Positions 24,584 to 34,524 of a DNA stretch of 64,000 bases are shown piece by piece. The notes beneath the pieces were generated by a model. The model made no database searches and was not told the origin of the DNA. It saw nothing but the letters and a program-made list of their open reading frames with translations. Numbering within the stretch: the stretch's first letter is position 1; each line of letters begins with the position of its first letter. Source of the stretch: Roseinatronobacter monicus (GTDB lineage Bacteria > Pseudomonadota > Alphaproteobacteria > Rhodobacterales > Rhodobacteraceae); the NCBI RefSeq assembly GCF_006716865.1, contig NZ_VFPT01000003.1, positions 1-64,000 on the forward strand. Reading direction: 5' to 3'. Position numbers and translations under genes: made by a program.

Positions 24584-24703
24584 TCAGGAGGCTTTCTTGA
24601 GGGCCTTGCGGGCGGTTTTCAGCTTGGCTTCCTGCTTGGCGACTTTTGCCTTGCGCGATTTGACTTCTTTCTTGAGCTTCTTGATCTCGGGTTTCTTGGC
24701 CAT
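24584..24703 (-). CDS. Small lysine-rich protein, copy B
   Basis: This 39-aa basic peptide has the same length and frame as copy A; the visible coding changes include Lys for Arg near residue 23. The upstream leader, including the oddly conserved run towards the WGR gene, is also shared. It may be the last gene of the module's minus-strand transcript. Confidence 0.7.
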   Translation of the reverse strand: MAKKPEIKKLKKEVKSRKAKVAKQEAKLKTARKALKKAS

Positions 24704-24888
24704 GATGCTATCCTCGCATGTCGCCGACCCTCCCCTACGGTACGTCGGCACCCGCCACTATTGACCAAAAACCCTGCGAATACAAATTTCAGCGCGGCTG
24801 CAACATCTCGGGTGGGTCAAACGTCACCCTGCGATGCGCACAGCGCGCACGCGCGCAACATGCCAAGGCACAGGCGGCACCACGCAGG

Positions 24889-25176
24889 TCACGCATATCC
24901 CCGCCGCTGCTTCACGCGCGCGAGTTTCATCAGCGCGGTCACGGCCTGCCCTTCATCGGCGTGCGGCTCGATCATCATCTGACCACGATATCCGATCCGG
25001 CCCCATTCGCGCACAAGGCTGGCACCGCCGAACAGGTCGGGCTGGATGCTCATGCGGTAAAATCGCCGCATGTTGCGCGCAGCATCGACCCGGCGCATCT
25101 GCAGGTCGGTCGGGAAGATTTCCAGTTGGCTGACAGTATCAAACATGTCGCAATCCGGGCGCGGGGTTTGTGCCAT
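24889..25176 (-). CDS. WGR domain protein, copy B
   Basis: This 95-aa WGR protein differs from copy A by a few residues (for example AARNMRRF for PERNMRRF, and MIEPHADE for MVEPHADE). The WGR signature VREWGRIG is unchanged. A frame open 25 codons further upstream exists only because an upstream stop is lost, so the ATG at 25176 equivalent to copy A is kept. Confidence 0.85.
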   Translation of the reverse strand: MAQTPRPDCDMFDTVSQLEIFPTDLQMRRVDAARNMRRFYRMSIQPDLFGGASLVREWGRIGYRGQMMIEPHADEGQAVTALMKLARVKQRRGYA

Positions 25177-25247
25177 GATATCAGGGGAAAGCGCTTGCTT
25201 CCACCGTGATGTCCGCCGCTGTGATGTCCCCGTGAGAGGAAAGGGGC

Positions 25248-26183
25248 TCACGCCCCCTTCTCAAACTTCATGACCGGGATGCCCAGCTTGCGGGCCTTAT
25301 CGGCGAGGTTCTCCTGGATGCCATTGCCCGGGAAGACGAGGACGCCTACTGGCAGGACGTCCAGCATGGCGTCGTTGCGCTTGAAGGGCGCGGCCTTGGC
25401 ATGCTTGGTCCAGTCAGGTTTGAAGGCCACCTGCGTGACACCTCGGGCCTCGGCCCATTTGGCGGCGATGAGCTCTGCGCCCTTCGGGCTTCCCCCGTGC
25501 AGAAGGACCATGTCGGGATGTTTGGTCCGGACCTGATCGAGCTTGCCCCAGATCAGGCGGTGATCGTTGAAATCGCTGCCACCGGTGAGGGCAACCTTGG
25601 GGCCTGCGGGCAGCATCACCTCAGTCTCTGCCCGGCGCTTGGCGGCCAGGAAGTCGCGGCTGTCAATGAGCGCTGCGGTCATGTGCTGGCGGTTCACCAT
25701 CGATCCCGTGCGGGGGCGCCAGGCGGATCCCGTGTGATGGACAAACTCGGTGGCGGCGTGATCGCGCATCATGTCCATGCAGTTGCGTCGCTCGACAAGC
25801 GTCAGCCCTTCGGCCATCAGGCGCTCAAGTTCGGTGGATTTCACCTCGGAGCCGTCCTGCTCGCGCTGGAGGCGGCGCTGCGCCTGTTCGTTCTCATCGA
25901 GCGACCGCTCGACCCTCGCCGTGGCGCGGTGGAAGAGGTTGACCTGGCCCCAGAGGACTTCTTCGAGGTCGGGTTCCATGCGGGTGTCTTCGAGGGTCGC
26001 GACGAGGGCATCGAAGATATCGGCAGCGGCGCGGCGCAGGTGATCGGCATCCGGCATCGGGCGCGGATCGGGCTCGTCTTCAAAGGGTCGGTAGCCATAG
26101 AGCTGCAGCTCTTCGAGCGCATGGGCGGTCTGGGATACGGTCTGGGCGGGGTCATAGGCATCCTCATGGGTCTGGATCGTCAT
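25248..26183 (-). CDS. DUF2493 (SLOG-fold) protein, copy B
   Basis: This 311-aa protein is nearly identical to copy A, with changes confined to the helical N-terminal half (for example VATLEDTRMEPDLEEVLWGQ). The nucleotide-binding-like C-terminal half is identical. Most DNA differences are silent, so the protein is under purifying selection in both copies. Confidence 0.85.
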   Translation of the reverse strand: MTIQTHEDAYDPAQTVSQTAHALEELQLYGYRPFEDEPDPRPMPDADHLRRAAADIFDALVATLEDTRMEPDLEEVLWGQVNLFHRATARVERSLDENEQAQRRLQREQDGSEVKSTELERLMAEGLTLVERRNCMDMMRDHAATEFVHHTGSAWRPRTGSMVNRQHMTAALIDSRDFLAAKRRAETEVMLPAGPKVALTGGSDFNDHRLIWGKLDQVRTKHPDMVLLHGGSPKGAELIAAKWAEARGVTQVAFKPDWTKHAKAAPFKRNDAMLDVLPVGVLVFPGNGIQENLADKARKLGIPVMKFEKGA

Positions 26184-26307
26184 CTGTTTCTTGCCTCCGG
26201 GCTTGTCTCGTCCGCGCGACATCCCGCGCGGCCTTCATGGGCAGCTCTGAGCCGTCATGGCGGACGCCCCTTCACCCCCTCTTCGGGGCCGAAACGCATG
26301 TGGAGGA

Positions 26308-26383
26308 GGGCGGCAGGCGGGCTATTTGTTTCGCGATGCAAAGCGGGATTTATCCCGCGGCGGAAATAGCCTGCCTGCCGCCC
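26308..26383. repeat. Long nested inverted repeat, copy B
   Basis: This has the same arms and inner GCGGGAT/ATCCCGC hairpin as 4665-4740. One A-to-G change in the left arm still pairs as G-U in RNA if read on the plus strand. It occupies the ~370-base gene-free gap between the Toprim and DUF2493 genes. Confidence 0.7.
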
Positions 26384-26550
26384 TTGAGGGGGCGGACCCT
26401 TTGACGGCAGCACGCCCATCTCTGAGAAGGCCGTGCGGGTGTCGGGGGGATAAGATTCACCCGGGAAGAGGCAAAGCGATGGTCCAGAGCCGCGACAGGG
26501 ATCCGTGACCCCTGCCCCGCCATCCCCGACCGACCCCTGCGCGATGCGGC

Positions 26551-27582
26551 TCAGCCGAACAGGCGCTGCCGATCCTGGGGCCCGATCTGCCCTGCCAGAT
26601 GCTGGCGCAGCGCCTCCGCGCCGTTCGCTCGGAGATCATCGTTGAAATCCCCGAGACGCGGTTCCAGCACCCGAACAGCAACCCCGACCTCGGTTGCTCT
26701 GGCGCTCAACCGCTCTGCCGCGCGCGCACCCGCAGGATCGCGGTCGATGGCGATATAGAGGCGCTGCACCTCCTTCGGCAGCAGGACAGCCCCGAGGTGA
26801 CCCGATGAGAGCGCCGCCCAGACAGGAAGGCCGGGGACCGCTTGCGTGAGCGACAACATGGTCTCAATGCCCTCGCCAACCACGAGGATGTTGTCATGCG
26901 GGGTCAGCCTGACGGCATTGCCCAGAAGGTGACCCATCGCCCGCCGCTGCGTTTTGACCGCCGCCTTTCCCTGACCGTCAGGTGCTAACCAGGTGCGATG
27001 CAAACCCTGCAAGGCCCCTGCCCCATCGGTGACCGCCGCGATCAGCGCCGGTCTGGGGAGGCTCCGGGTCTGGCCCTCATCGCGATGCCAGCACTTCGGG
27101 TGGAAGCGAAGGGCACTCATCATGCCGCCTTGGGTGAGGCCCCGGGCGCGCAGATAGCTGTCGGCAAGCGTGCCTGCGACCGGCACCGAGGCTGCAAACA
27201 GACGCGCCGCCGCCCCTAGTGTGCCCCCGGGGGGTTTGGGTTTTCGAGGGCCTGGCGCATCCGGCATCACCGGCATTGGGCGGCCAAGATGCGCGCGGGC
27301 CTCGTCCAGAAGCTCGGGAAACCGCGTGATCCCCGTGCGTGCACGGATGATGTCCAGCAGATCCCCATATTCCGACGTGGCGGAATCACTCCATTTTCCG
27401 CGCGCCCCCGGCCCCGAGCTTGGCCCGGTCAGCCGCACAAAAAGCGACCGGCCGGGGCTGTTCTGCAGATCGCCCACCATCCAGTAAGACCCTTCCCGCC
27501 GTCCGGCGGGAAGGTAATGACGACATACGCTTTCAGCGTTTTGCGCAAGTTCGCGCAGAAGATTTTCTGTTTCAACCGACAT
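26551..27582 (-). CDS. Toprim domain protein, primase-like, copy B
   Basis: This 343-aa protein is colinear with copy A. The Toprim residues (VVGEGIET, IAIDRDPAG) and the N-terminal SYWMVGDLQN block are retained. Differences cluster in the linker around residues 125-150 (LGAAARLFAASVPVAGTLAD). It starts 15 bases past the methylase/helicase stop, as in copy A. Confidence 0.85.
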   Translation of the reverse strand: MSVETENLLRELAQNAESVCRHYLPAGRREGSYWMVGDLQNSPGRSLFVRLTGPSSGPGARGKWSDSATSEYGDLLDIIRARTGITRFPELLDEARAHLGRPMPVMPDAPGPRKPKPPGGTLGAAARLFAASVPVAGTLADSYLRARGLTQGGMMSALRFHPKCWHRDEGQTRSLPRPALIAAVTDGAGALQGLHRTWLAPDGQGKAAVKTQRRAMGHLLGNAVRLTPHDNILVVGEGIETMLSLTQAVPGLPVWAALSSGHLGAVLLPKEVQRLYIAIDRDPAGARAAERLSARATEVGVAVRVLEPRLGDFNDDLRANGAEALRQHLAGQIGPQDRQRLFG

Positions 27583-27596
27583 GCACCACATCTTTT

Positions 27597-30500
27597 TCAA
27601 CCATTGCGTGCATGTAGGCCAGCCACAGGCAGGCGCGCAAGCAGCTGCTCCAGCACCGCAATCCCGCGCGGATCCGTCGGGCAAAAGAGCCGCAGCTTCC
27701 AGGCGATGATTTCCGAGAAGAACCCATCGGCCTTGAGCCGGTCCTTGGCGGCCTCGGAGAAACCGGAAAGTTCGATCCGGTTGACGCCCATGACGCGCGA
27801 GCGGTGCAACTCCATCCCCTCCGAGAGGCGCACCACGGTCTTGCCCTCCAGAATGAGGGCATGGACCTGCGCCGCGGACAGTTTTGGTGCATCGTCCGCC
27901 AGCGTGGTTGCGACCCAGGCGGGCGAGACGCGGCGGCCGATGATACGCTGCCCATCGTCAGTTTGCAGCCGGTAGACGCGGGTTTCGTCCTGAGGAAGCT
28001 GCTTCCAGATCGGCAGAAGAAGGCCTGCCACGATATGCAGCGTGGTCTCCGAGAATTCCGGCACCTCGGCCAGTTCCGCGGTCCAGGCGGCAGTGAACGC
28101 CGCGCGGTCGGCTTCCAGCCAGTGGGTGTCGTCCATGATCTTGGCCGGGACCGTGCTGGATTCCGTGGGGCGGATCAGCCTCAGCCGCGGCTCAATCGTG
28201 CCGTCATCCAGCATCAGGCTGGTTGCGGGCACCTGCACCGCAGCGCGGTTTGAGCGACTGTTGACCAGAAGGCGCGCTTTGGGGTCTTCGAGCCAATCCA
28301 GCGCGTCGGCCAGCGACAGCGGCGTGTTGCGCTGCTTTTGCGCGATGGTCAGGAGCTGGGTTTCCGCGCCAGAGCCGGGGTGCGTATAGATCACCCGTGC
28401 ATCCGTCACCCGAAAGCTCTCTGCGCGCAGGGTCTCGAGACCAAGGTCATAGACCTCGGCGGCGATGGCGCCCTCGATGCGCTGCGCCAAAAGCTCTTCG
28501 AATGCGGTGAACAAAGTGCCCTGCATGTCGATTGTCAGCGCCAGAAGGCGATTGAGGAAAGTGGTGATGGGGGGCAGATTGTCCTTGAGGCCATTGTCAT
28601 CGGTCAGGCTGAGGCCCGTCGCATCCTCGAACGTCTCCAGCGAGCACCCCGCCACATCGCCGCGATGCAGTTTGCGGTAGAGCTGGCGGAGCGCGTCGCG
28701 GGCATAGGGGCTCTCGAGGTTGTCCTCGGGCCGGAACAACCCCTGGCCACCGGTCTGGCGCTGACCGCGCGTGATGGCACCGAGCGTGTCGAGACGGCGC
28801 GCGATGGTCGACAGGAACCGTTTTTCTGCTTTCACATCGGTGGCGACGGGGCGGAACAGTGGCGGCTGCGCCTGGTTGGTGCGGTTGGTGCGGCCAAGGC
28901 CCTGGATCGCTGCATCTGCCTTCCAGCCGGGCTCAAGGAGGTAATGGACCCGCAGGCGCTGGTTTTTCGCGCCAAGATCGGCATGATAGCTGCGTCCCGT
29001 TCCGCCCGCGTCCGAGAAGATCAGGATGCGCTTCTGGTCATCCATAAAGGCTGCGGTTTCCGCGAGGTTGGCAGATCCTGCCCGGCTTTCCACAACGAGC
29101 CGCGCCGCGTGACCCTCGCCCTTGCGCACGATGCGCCGCGAGCGGCCCGTGACCTCGGCCACCAGATCGGTGCCGAAGCGCTGGACGATCTGATCCAGCG
29201 CGCCGGGCACAGGCGGAAGCGATGCCAGATGCTCGATCAGCGCATCGCGGCGGCGCACCGCCTCGCGACATTCCACCGGCTGGCCATCGCGCGTGACAGG
29301 GCGCGAGGAGAGGTTGCCCTCGCTATCGGTGAAAGGCTCAAACAGCTGCACCGGGAAGGAATGGGCGAGGTAGTCCAGGCACGCCTCCCTCGGCGTGATG
29401 TCAACGCGAATGTCGTTCCACTCATCCGTAGGGATGTCTGACAGGCGGCGTTCCATCAGCGCCTCGCCGGTCGAGACGATCTGGATGACCGACGCATGGC
29501 CTGCTGCGAGATCGGCTTCGATGGAGGATATGAGGGTGGGGGTTTTCATGGAAGTGAGCAGATGGCCGAAGAAGCGCTGCTTGGCGGATTCAAACGCCGA
29601 GCGCGCGGCCGACTTGGCCTGGCGGTTCAGCGTGCTGCTGGAGCCAGTCGAACTGGTCGGACCAGTCGAGCTGGCCGGGCCAGTGATGTTGGCCGCCTCC
29701 ATCGCAGCGGACAAGTTCTGATGGATAATTTTGAACGCGGTCGCGAAATCATCATAAATGCTCCGCTGCTCCGGCGTCAGCGCATGAACCAGCATCTCGT
29801 ACTCGACGCCGTCATAGGAGAGAGAGCGGGCCGTGTAGAGGCCAAGGGACCGCAGGTCGCGGGCGAGGACCTCCATCGCGGCAACCCCGCCTGCCTCGAT
29901 GGCTTGCACGAATTCTGCCCGCGTTGAAAACGGAAAGTCCTCCCCACCCCAGAGGCCAAGCCGCTGCGCATAGGCCAAATTGTGCACCGAAGTCGCGCCG
30001 GTGGCAGAGACATAGACCACGCGGGCATTGGGCAGCTTGTGCTGCAGACGCAGACCCGCCCTGCCCTGCTGCGATGCCTCGGTGTCACCGCGCTCGCCCT
30101 TGGACCCTGCGGCATTCGCCATGGCATGGCTTTCGTCAAAGAGGATCACCCCGTCGAAATCAGCCCCCAGCCAGTCAACGATCTGATCGACGCGGGACTT
30201 TTTGGCGCCCCGCTCTTCCGAGCGCAGCGTCGCATAGGTGGTGAAGAGGATGCCCTCGGTGAGCGGAATGTCTTTGCCTTGCGCAAAGCGCGACAGGGGC
30301 GTGACCAGCAGCCGCTCCTGCCCGAGGGCCGACCAGTCGCGCTGCGCATCCTCCAACAGCTTGTCGCTTTTGGAAATCCAGAGCGCCTTGCGCCGGCCGC
30401 AGCACCAGTTGTCAAGAACAATTCCGGCCGACTGGCGGCCCTTGCCCGCGCCCGTGCCATCGCCCAAGAAAAACCCGCGGCGGAAGCGGATGGCGTCAGC

Positions 30501-32009
30501 GGCATCATCGGGCGCAGCCGAGACCATGTCGCCGGTTTCATCGACGCACCATGATCCGGCGAGATACGCCGAATGCGCTTCGCCCGCGTAGATCACGGTC
30601 TCGAGCTGGGCGTCTGAAAGCAATCCGTCGTGCAGAACGGCGGCGGGCAGCTTGGGGCGGTAGCTGGGTTTGGGAGGCGCGACCGAGGCCATCGCCGCTG
30701 ATTGCACCAGCTTGGTCGGGTGCGGTTCCGCTCCTGGGATGTCGATCGCCTGCAGGCGGAAGGTTTCATAAATGGCATCCGACAGGCGCGCACTGGCATC
30801 GTCTTCGGTCGCATCGCGCAGCGTGTAGGCGAGGTCTGTGGCCTCGATCTGCGCGGCCGTTTTGGTGGGGGGTGTTGCTGGCGTGGCGCGCGATGTGCTG
30901 ATGGCCGTGCGCGTGGTGCGGGCAGGATTTCCCGGGAAGGGGGAACTGGGGCCCTGCCCGGCTGGTACGACCTGCGCCAGCGTGAGGCGCGGGGGGACAT
31001 GGACGGTGATCAGCGAGAGCAGGCTGGCGACATCGGGCGATATCGGGCGCGCCAGATCGGCGGTGATGCCGCCCGGCTCGCCACCGCGACATTTGTCGAA
31101 GACCGAAATGCGCGTCTCGAAGCTGGTGCCGTGCTTGGCGAAGGCGGCACCTGACACAGCACCAGTGAAGACCAGATGTGCAGACTCGGTCAGGCGGGCG
31201 AAGGTTTCGGCCCAGGCGGGCGTATCGGGCGCAAAACCCGCACCTGTGATGGCGACGAGCCGTCCGCCGGGGGCCAGACGCGCGAGGGCCGAGCGCAGAT
31301 GCCGGGCTGTCGCCTCGGTGGTGCGGGCGTCGACATTGGCCACTGCCGAGAAGGGCGGGTTCATCAGGATGACGCTCGGGCGCAGGCCTGCGTCCAGATG
31401 ATCGTCGATTTGTGCGGCATCAAAACGGGTGACCGGACGGCCCGGGAACAGGCGGCGCAGAAGATCGGCGCGGGTGTCAGCCAACTCGTTCAGCATCACG
31501 CTGCCGCCTGCGATCTCGGCGAGGATCGCCAGAAGGCCGGTCCCGGCCGAGGGCTCCAGCACAAGATCGCGGGGCGTGATCTGTGCCGCAGCCAAAGCCG
31601 CCAGCCCCATGGGCAGGGGTGTGCTGAATTGCTGGAACCGCTCCATCTCCTCCGAGCGGCGGGTATGCGTGGGCAAAAGGCCCGCCACCTTGGCGAGGAT
31701 GGGAAAGAGTGCTGCAGGCGAGCCGGCACGGGCCAGAAGCGCGCGGCCGAATTTCCGCAGAAACAGGACCAGCGCCACCTCGCCCGCCTCATAGGCGAGT
31801 TTCCAGTCCCAGGCGCCGGTCGCATCGGAGCCGCCAAAGGCGCGCTCCATCTCAACGCGCAGGCGCAACGTGTCGATCTGGAAGCCCTGCGCCAGATCGG
31901 GCTGCAGCGCCTCGGCCACGCTCAAGATCGCAGCGGCCGTATCGGGCGACGGGATGGGGGCAACAGAAGCAAGTGCGCGCTCGGTCGCAAAATGGGCGAG
32001 ATGGGTCAT
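27597..32009 (-). CDS. Strawberry-notch-type methylase/helicase, copy B
   Basis: This 1,470-aa protein is five residues longer than copy A. The extra length lies in a linker after EAANITGPASSTG, where an 18-bp unit coding for TGPASS/TGPTSS has expanded (about 29630-29690). All visible motifs are intact: LEPSAGTG, NPPF, GDGTGAGKGRQ, DESH and GLGRTNRTNQ. The disordered region around residues 340-400 also differs more than the domains do. Both copies therefore look functional. Confidence 0.9.
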   Translation of the reverse strand: MTHLAHFATERALASVAPIPSPDTAAAILSVAEALQPDLAQGFQIDTLRLRVEMERAFGGSDATGAWDWKLAYEAGEVALVLFLRKFGRALLARAGSPAALFPILAKVAGLLPTHTRRSEEMERFQQFSTPLPMGLAALAAAQITPRDLVLEPSAGTGLLAILAEIAGGSVMLNELADTRADLLRRLFPGRPVTRFDAAQIDDHLDAGLRPSVILMNPPFSAVANVDARTTEATARHLRSALARLAPGGRLVAITGAGFAPDTPAWAETFARLTESAHLVFTGAVSGAAFAKHGTSFETRISVFDKCRGGEPGGITADLARPISPDVASLLSLITVHVPPRLTLAQVVPAGQGPSSPFPGNPARTTRTAISTSRATPATPPTKTAAQIEATDLAYTLRDATEDDASARLSDAIYETFRLQAIDIPGAEPHPTKLVQSAAMASVAPPKPSYRPKLPAAVLHDGLLSDAQLETVIYAGEAHSAYLAGSWCVDETGDMVSAAPDDAADAIRFRRGFFLGDGTGAGKGRQSAGIVLDNWCCGRRKALWISKSDKLLEDAQRDWSALGQERLLVTPLSRFAQGKDIPLTEGILFTTYATLRSEERGAKKSRVDQIVDWLGADFDGVILFDESHAMANAAGSKGERGDTEASQQGRAGLRLQHKLPNARVVYVSATGATSVHNLAYAQRLGLWGGEDFPFSTRAEFVQAIEAGGVAAMEVLARDLRSLGLYTARSLSYDGVEYEMLVHALTPEQRSIYDDFATAFKIIHQNLSAAMEAANITGPASSTGPTSSTGSSSTLNRQAKSAARSAFESAKQRFFGHLLTSMKTPTLISSIEADLAAGHASVIQIVSTGEALMERRLSDIPTDEWNDIRVDITPREACLDYLAHSFPVQLFEPFTDSEGNLSSRPVTRDGQPVECREAVRRRDALIEHLASLPPVPGALDQIVQRFGTDLVAEVTGRSRRIVRKGEGHAARLVVESRAGSANLAETAAFMDDQKRILIFSDAGGTGRSYHADLGAKNQRLRVHYLLEPGWKADAAIQGLGRTNRTNQAQPPLFRPVATDVKAEKRFLSTIARRLDTLGAITRGQRQTGGQGLFRPEDNLESPYARDALRQLYRKLHRGDVAGCSLETFEDATGLSLTDDNGLKDNLPPITTFLNRLLALTIDMQGTLFTAFEELLAQRIEGAIAAEVYDLGLETLRAESFRVTDARVIYTHPGSGAETQLLTIAQKQRNTPLSLADALDWLEDPKARLLVNSRSNRAAVQVPATSLMLDDGTIEPRLRLIRPTESSTVPAKIMDDTHWLEADRAAFTAAWTAELAEVPEFSETTLHIVAGLLLPIWKQLPQDETRVYRLQTDDGQRIIGRRVSPAWVATTLADDAPKLSAAQVHALILEGKTVVRLSEGMELHRSRVMGVNRIELSGFSEAAKDRLKADGFFSEIIAWKLRLFCPTDPRGIAVLEQLLARLPVAGLHARNG

Positions 32010-32127
32010 CGGGAAACTCCGGAATGAGGGACAGGATCAGGCCAGGACACCCTCTCTCGGGCACCCTCAGGCCTGACCCTCCCCGGCCCTCCTCTTCCTC
32101 TCGAACCCCATGATCTGCGCAGGTGGC

Positions 32128-32156
32128 TTGCTTTTGTTCCTGTTATGTTCTATATT
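32128..32156 (+). promoter_or_regulatory. SOS promoter with LexA box, copy B
   Basis: This is identical to the copy A promoter: TTGCTT, a 17-base spacer holding GTTC-CTGTTAT-GTTC (32136-32150), then TATATT. Its exact conservation in both modules supports function. Confidence 0.8.
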
Positions 32157-32185
32157 GAGGGTCGAGCTATGAAGGGAGAGCCCCG

Positions 32186-32332
32186 ATGGACAGCACCACT
32201 TACGCCCTGCCCGCAACGCCGAAGCAGATCGCCTTCGCCGAACGCCTCGCCCGCATCAAACGCCGCGCCGTCCCGAATGAATGCTTTCGCGACAAGGGGC
32301 TGATGGCGAAATGGATCGACGGGATCAGGTGA
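32186..32332 (+). CDS. 48-aa SOS-type microgene, copy B
   Basis: This 48-aa protein has residues differing from copy A at three places (FAERLAR, VPNECF, WIDGIR). The glutamate-arginine form FAERLAR is the one shared with the tandem-domain protein at 47796-48104. The ribosome-binding site and LexA promoter are unchanged. Confidence 0.75.
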   Translation: MDSTTYALPATPKQIAFAERLARIKRRAVPNECFRDKGLMAKWIDGIR

Positions 32333-32501
32333 GGGTGGCACGATACCGCCGCGCGAGCATTCGGAGCTTTTGCCACTCCATAGGTTCACAAACCGATCGT
32401 ATTTGCCAACCTGTAGAGTGGCAGATTGGGTCGTCAGGACTTCAACCTTGATCAAACTCCTGTCCGAGCCGCACCAGCTCCGTGAGCGCGGCGTCCTTTT
32501 T

Positions 32502-33059
32502 CTACAAGTCGTTCTCTCCAGCGATGAGCTTGCGAACATTGCTGACGGACATGAACATTCTGAGCGGGTTCGAAGCCAAGGATTGGAACCCGTAGCCTTC
32601 GTAAAGTGCCCTGCGGCGCGCAACGCGATCAGGATCACCGCAGTCAAGGACATCAAGCATGACGACCGCGACGCCAATGGCGTCGGCCGCAACGGCGATT
32701 CGCCGGAGGGCGTCGACAAGCAGATCGCCGCCAAACCCGCCCCCGTGGAACTTCTGATCACGCCCGATCATCGAGATATAGGCGGCGGGGATGTTCCCAT
32801 GCGAAGGCCGGGACCGCGCAAACTTTGCAGGAAGATCGGTAAACTCAACCGCGTGCGCATTCAGAGCATAGAAGCCGATGACCGTGCCGTCTCGGTCAAC
32901 CATAACATAGAGGCGGACGTTATCTGCCTTGGCGAGCTTGTTTGCGGTCTTCTGAAAATAGTTGTCGACTTGCTCGACACCGCAAGAAAAAGCCGCCCGA
33001 TCATGCCTCGAAGGATCGAACGGCTCAATGATATAGGTAGCAGGTCGTGAGCCCGACAT
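32502..33059 (-). CDS. GNAT acetyltransferase toxin (TacT-like), copy B
   Basis: This 185-aa protein is identical to the one at 10843-11400, in contrast to the divergence of neighbouring genes. The acetyl-CoA loop and late tyrosine are present. It directly follows its antitoxin gene. A cell carrying both copies has two interchangeable toxin-antitoxin pairs. Confidence 0.9.
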   Translation of the reverse strand: MSGSRPATYIIEPFDPSRHDRAAFSCGVEQVDNYFQKTANKLAKADNVRLYVMVDRDGTVIGFYALNAHAVEFTDLPAKFARSRPSHGNIPAAYISMIGRDQKFHGGGFGGDLLVDALRRIAVAADAIGVAVVMLDVLDCGDPDRVARRRALYEGYGFQSLASNPLRMFMSVSNVRKLIAGENDL

Positions 33060-33368
33060 TTACTGCGACACAACTGTTTTGCTGTGCCGACGGAAGGCCG
33101 CGCGCAGGGCCTCAGTCGGCGCCGCCGGCGCATCAAGCACTGCGAAGAACGCCTCATGATCGACCGGCTGCAGCACCGTCCGTTCATGCGCTGCGATCGT
33201 TGCCAGCGCTGCCTGGTAAGCGGCATTCATCGTGAAGACGGAATCGTCGACGCCAGAAAGCGCCGCCGCCTGCTGGATCGCAGTCTTGATGCGCGGCTTC
33301 GTCCGGAAATTCATCCGGGCCTCGTTGCGCTCATCGATCGCGCGCGTGGTGTCGTGGAAACCAAGCAT
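33060..33368 (-). CDS. DUF1778 antitoxin (TacA-like), copy B
   Basis: This 102-aa antitoxin is identical in protein to copy A; I see one silent DNA change (GGATCG for GGATTG). The AGGAGG ribosome-binding site and the upstream inverted repeat are unchanged. Confidence 0.88.
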   Translation of the reverse strand: MLGFHDTTRAIDERNEARMNFRTKPRIKTAIQQAAALSGVDDSVFTMNAAYQAALATIAAHERTVLQPVDHEAFFAVLDAPAAPTEALRAAFRRHSKTVVSQ

Positions 33369-33396
33369 GGTCGCCTCCTGTTTTGCCAATCCATCA

Positions 33397-33417
33397 TGTA
33401 CGCCATTTTGACGTACA
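33397..33417 (-). promoter_or_regulatory. Probable autoregulatory operator, copy B
   Basis: TGTACG-N9-CGTACA lies 29 bases upstream of the antitoxin ATG and is identical to 11738-11758. Confidence 0.6.
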
Positions 33418-33456
33418 ATACAAGCGTTCGGTCAGAGAAATTCAACGAAAGCCCGC

Positions 33457-34101
33457 TCACCCAAACCGTCGCCCAGTCTCAGTGAAAGTGTAGTCATTGG
33501 CGATGATCCCTTCCTCGATGGCCTCGTCCGAGGTGAGGTGGTCATACTCAACATGAAGCTGGCGATAGAACCAACGGGCCAGATCGCGGATTGCTTCAAC
33601 CACGGTTTCCTCGGCGTCCTCGGTCGGCGGCTGCCAGGTCGGGCTGTCGCGGGTGACGTCCACCGACATGGTGTATTCGTGGTAGTAGCGGCCTCGGTGG
33701 CTGATCTCGGCGGCGAGCTGGTAGAAATTCCGCCGCTGGACGGCCTGCAGCCGGTCGGCGATGCCGTGCAAAGTTGCGTCCTGGGGCGCATAGGCGCGGA
33801 TGCGTGCGGCTGCGCCCTTGGCGTGGCTGTAAAATCCTTCCAGACAGGCCCCATCGCCCTGGCTCCAAAACCCGGAGAACCAGATGCAGGGCTTTTGACG
33901 CGTGCCGCCGCCCATCAGGCGCACAGGGGTGGTCTTGAGGCGAATGCCGAGAATCTCGCAGACCTGCTCAAAATCCTCATAGACCGCATCCCACCAATCA
34001 TCATGTGGGCCCAACTCGCGATACCAGCTGCGCGCCTTGTCCTTGGCGGCGTCAGAGAGTTCCGGGAACTGGTAGACTGTCGTGCAAATCACCTCAGGCA
34101 T
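33457..34101 (-). CDS. Plasmid-type hypothetical protein, copy B
   Basis: This 214-aa homologue of 11798-12442 keeps the Trp-rich centre LMGGGTRQKPCIWFSGFWSQ. A patch just after it (GACLEGFYSHAKGAAAR) differs strongly from copy A, though the frame is preserved. This makes it one of the more diverged genes of the pair of modules. Confidence 0.7.
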   Translation of the reverse strand: MPEVICTTVYQFPELSDAAKDKARSWYRELGPHDDWWDAVYEDFEQVCEILGIRLKTTPVRLMGGGTRQKPCIWFSGFWSQGDGACLEGFYSHAKGAAARIRAYAPQDATLHGIADRLQAVQRRNFYQLAAEISHRGRYYHEYTMSVDVTRDSPTWQPPTEDAEETVVEAIRDLARWFYRQLHVEYDHLTSDEAIEEGIIANDYTFTETGRRFG

Positions 34102-34513
34102 GGGGGTCCTCCCCGTTCAGTGCGGCCGCCAACCAGTCTTGCGTGCTGATCCAGCCAATCAATTTGCGCGCGCCAAGGTCGATTGCATGCGCGCCACCGC
34201 CGAAGGCGTCGAGGCGCAAGCGGGAACAGGTCACAGCATAGGTGAACCCCCACAGGCCGGTGAGATCGAGGTCTTCCGCAAGGCTCAGCACGAAGCGGGT
34301 GACCGCTTCGGGGTCGCCGTGGTCTTCGCTGCGGATCCAGAGTTGTGAGCCGGAAGGATCGCTCTCGATCGTCAGGTCAAAACCGCAACACAGCGTTTCT
34401 GCCTTGGCATAGGCGTCGTTGCGCAGTGCGAGAAACGCCTCATAGGCGCGCGCGGCATTCTGGGGCGTGCCAACGTCCAGCAGGCACGAGAAACGGGTGA
34501 AATAATCCGCCAT
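34094..34513 (-). CDS. Hypothetical protein, copy B
   Basis: This 139-aa homologue of 12435-12854 overlaps the downstream gene by eight bases. The middle and C-terminal parts (VLSLAEDLDLTGLWGFTYAV) are more diverged than the N-terminus. No domain recognised. Confidence 0.7.
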   Translation of the reverse strand: MADYFTRFSCLLDVGTPQNAARAYEAFLALRNDAYAKAETLCCGFDLTIESDPSGSQLWIRSEDHGDPEAVTRFVLSLAEDLDLTGLWGFTYAVTCSRLRLDAFGGGAHAIDLGARKLIGWISTQDWLAAALNGEDPHA

Positions 34514-34524
34514 TGGGGTCTCCA

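Noticed and set aside
25401..26369. 322-codon plus-strand frame
   Set aside because: It is antisense to the DUF2493 gene. The equivalent frame in module A is broken, so it is not conserved.
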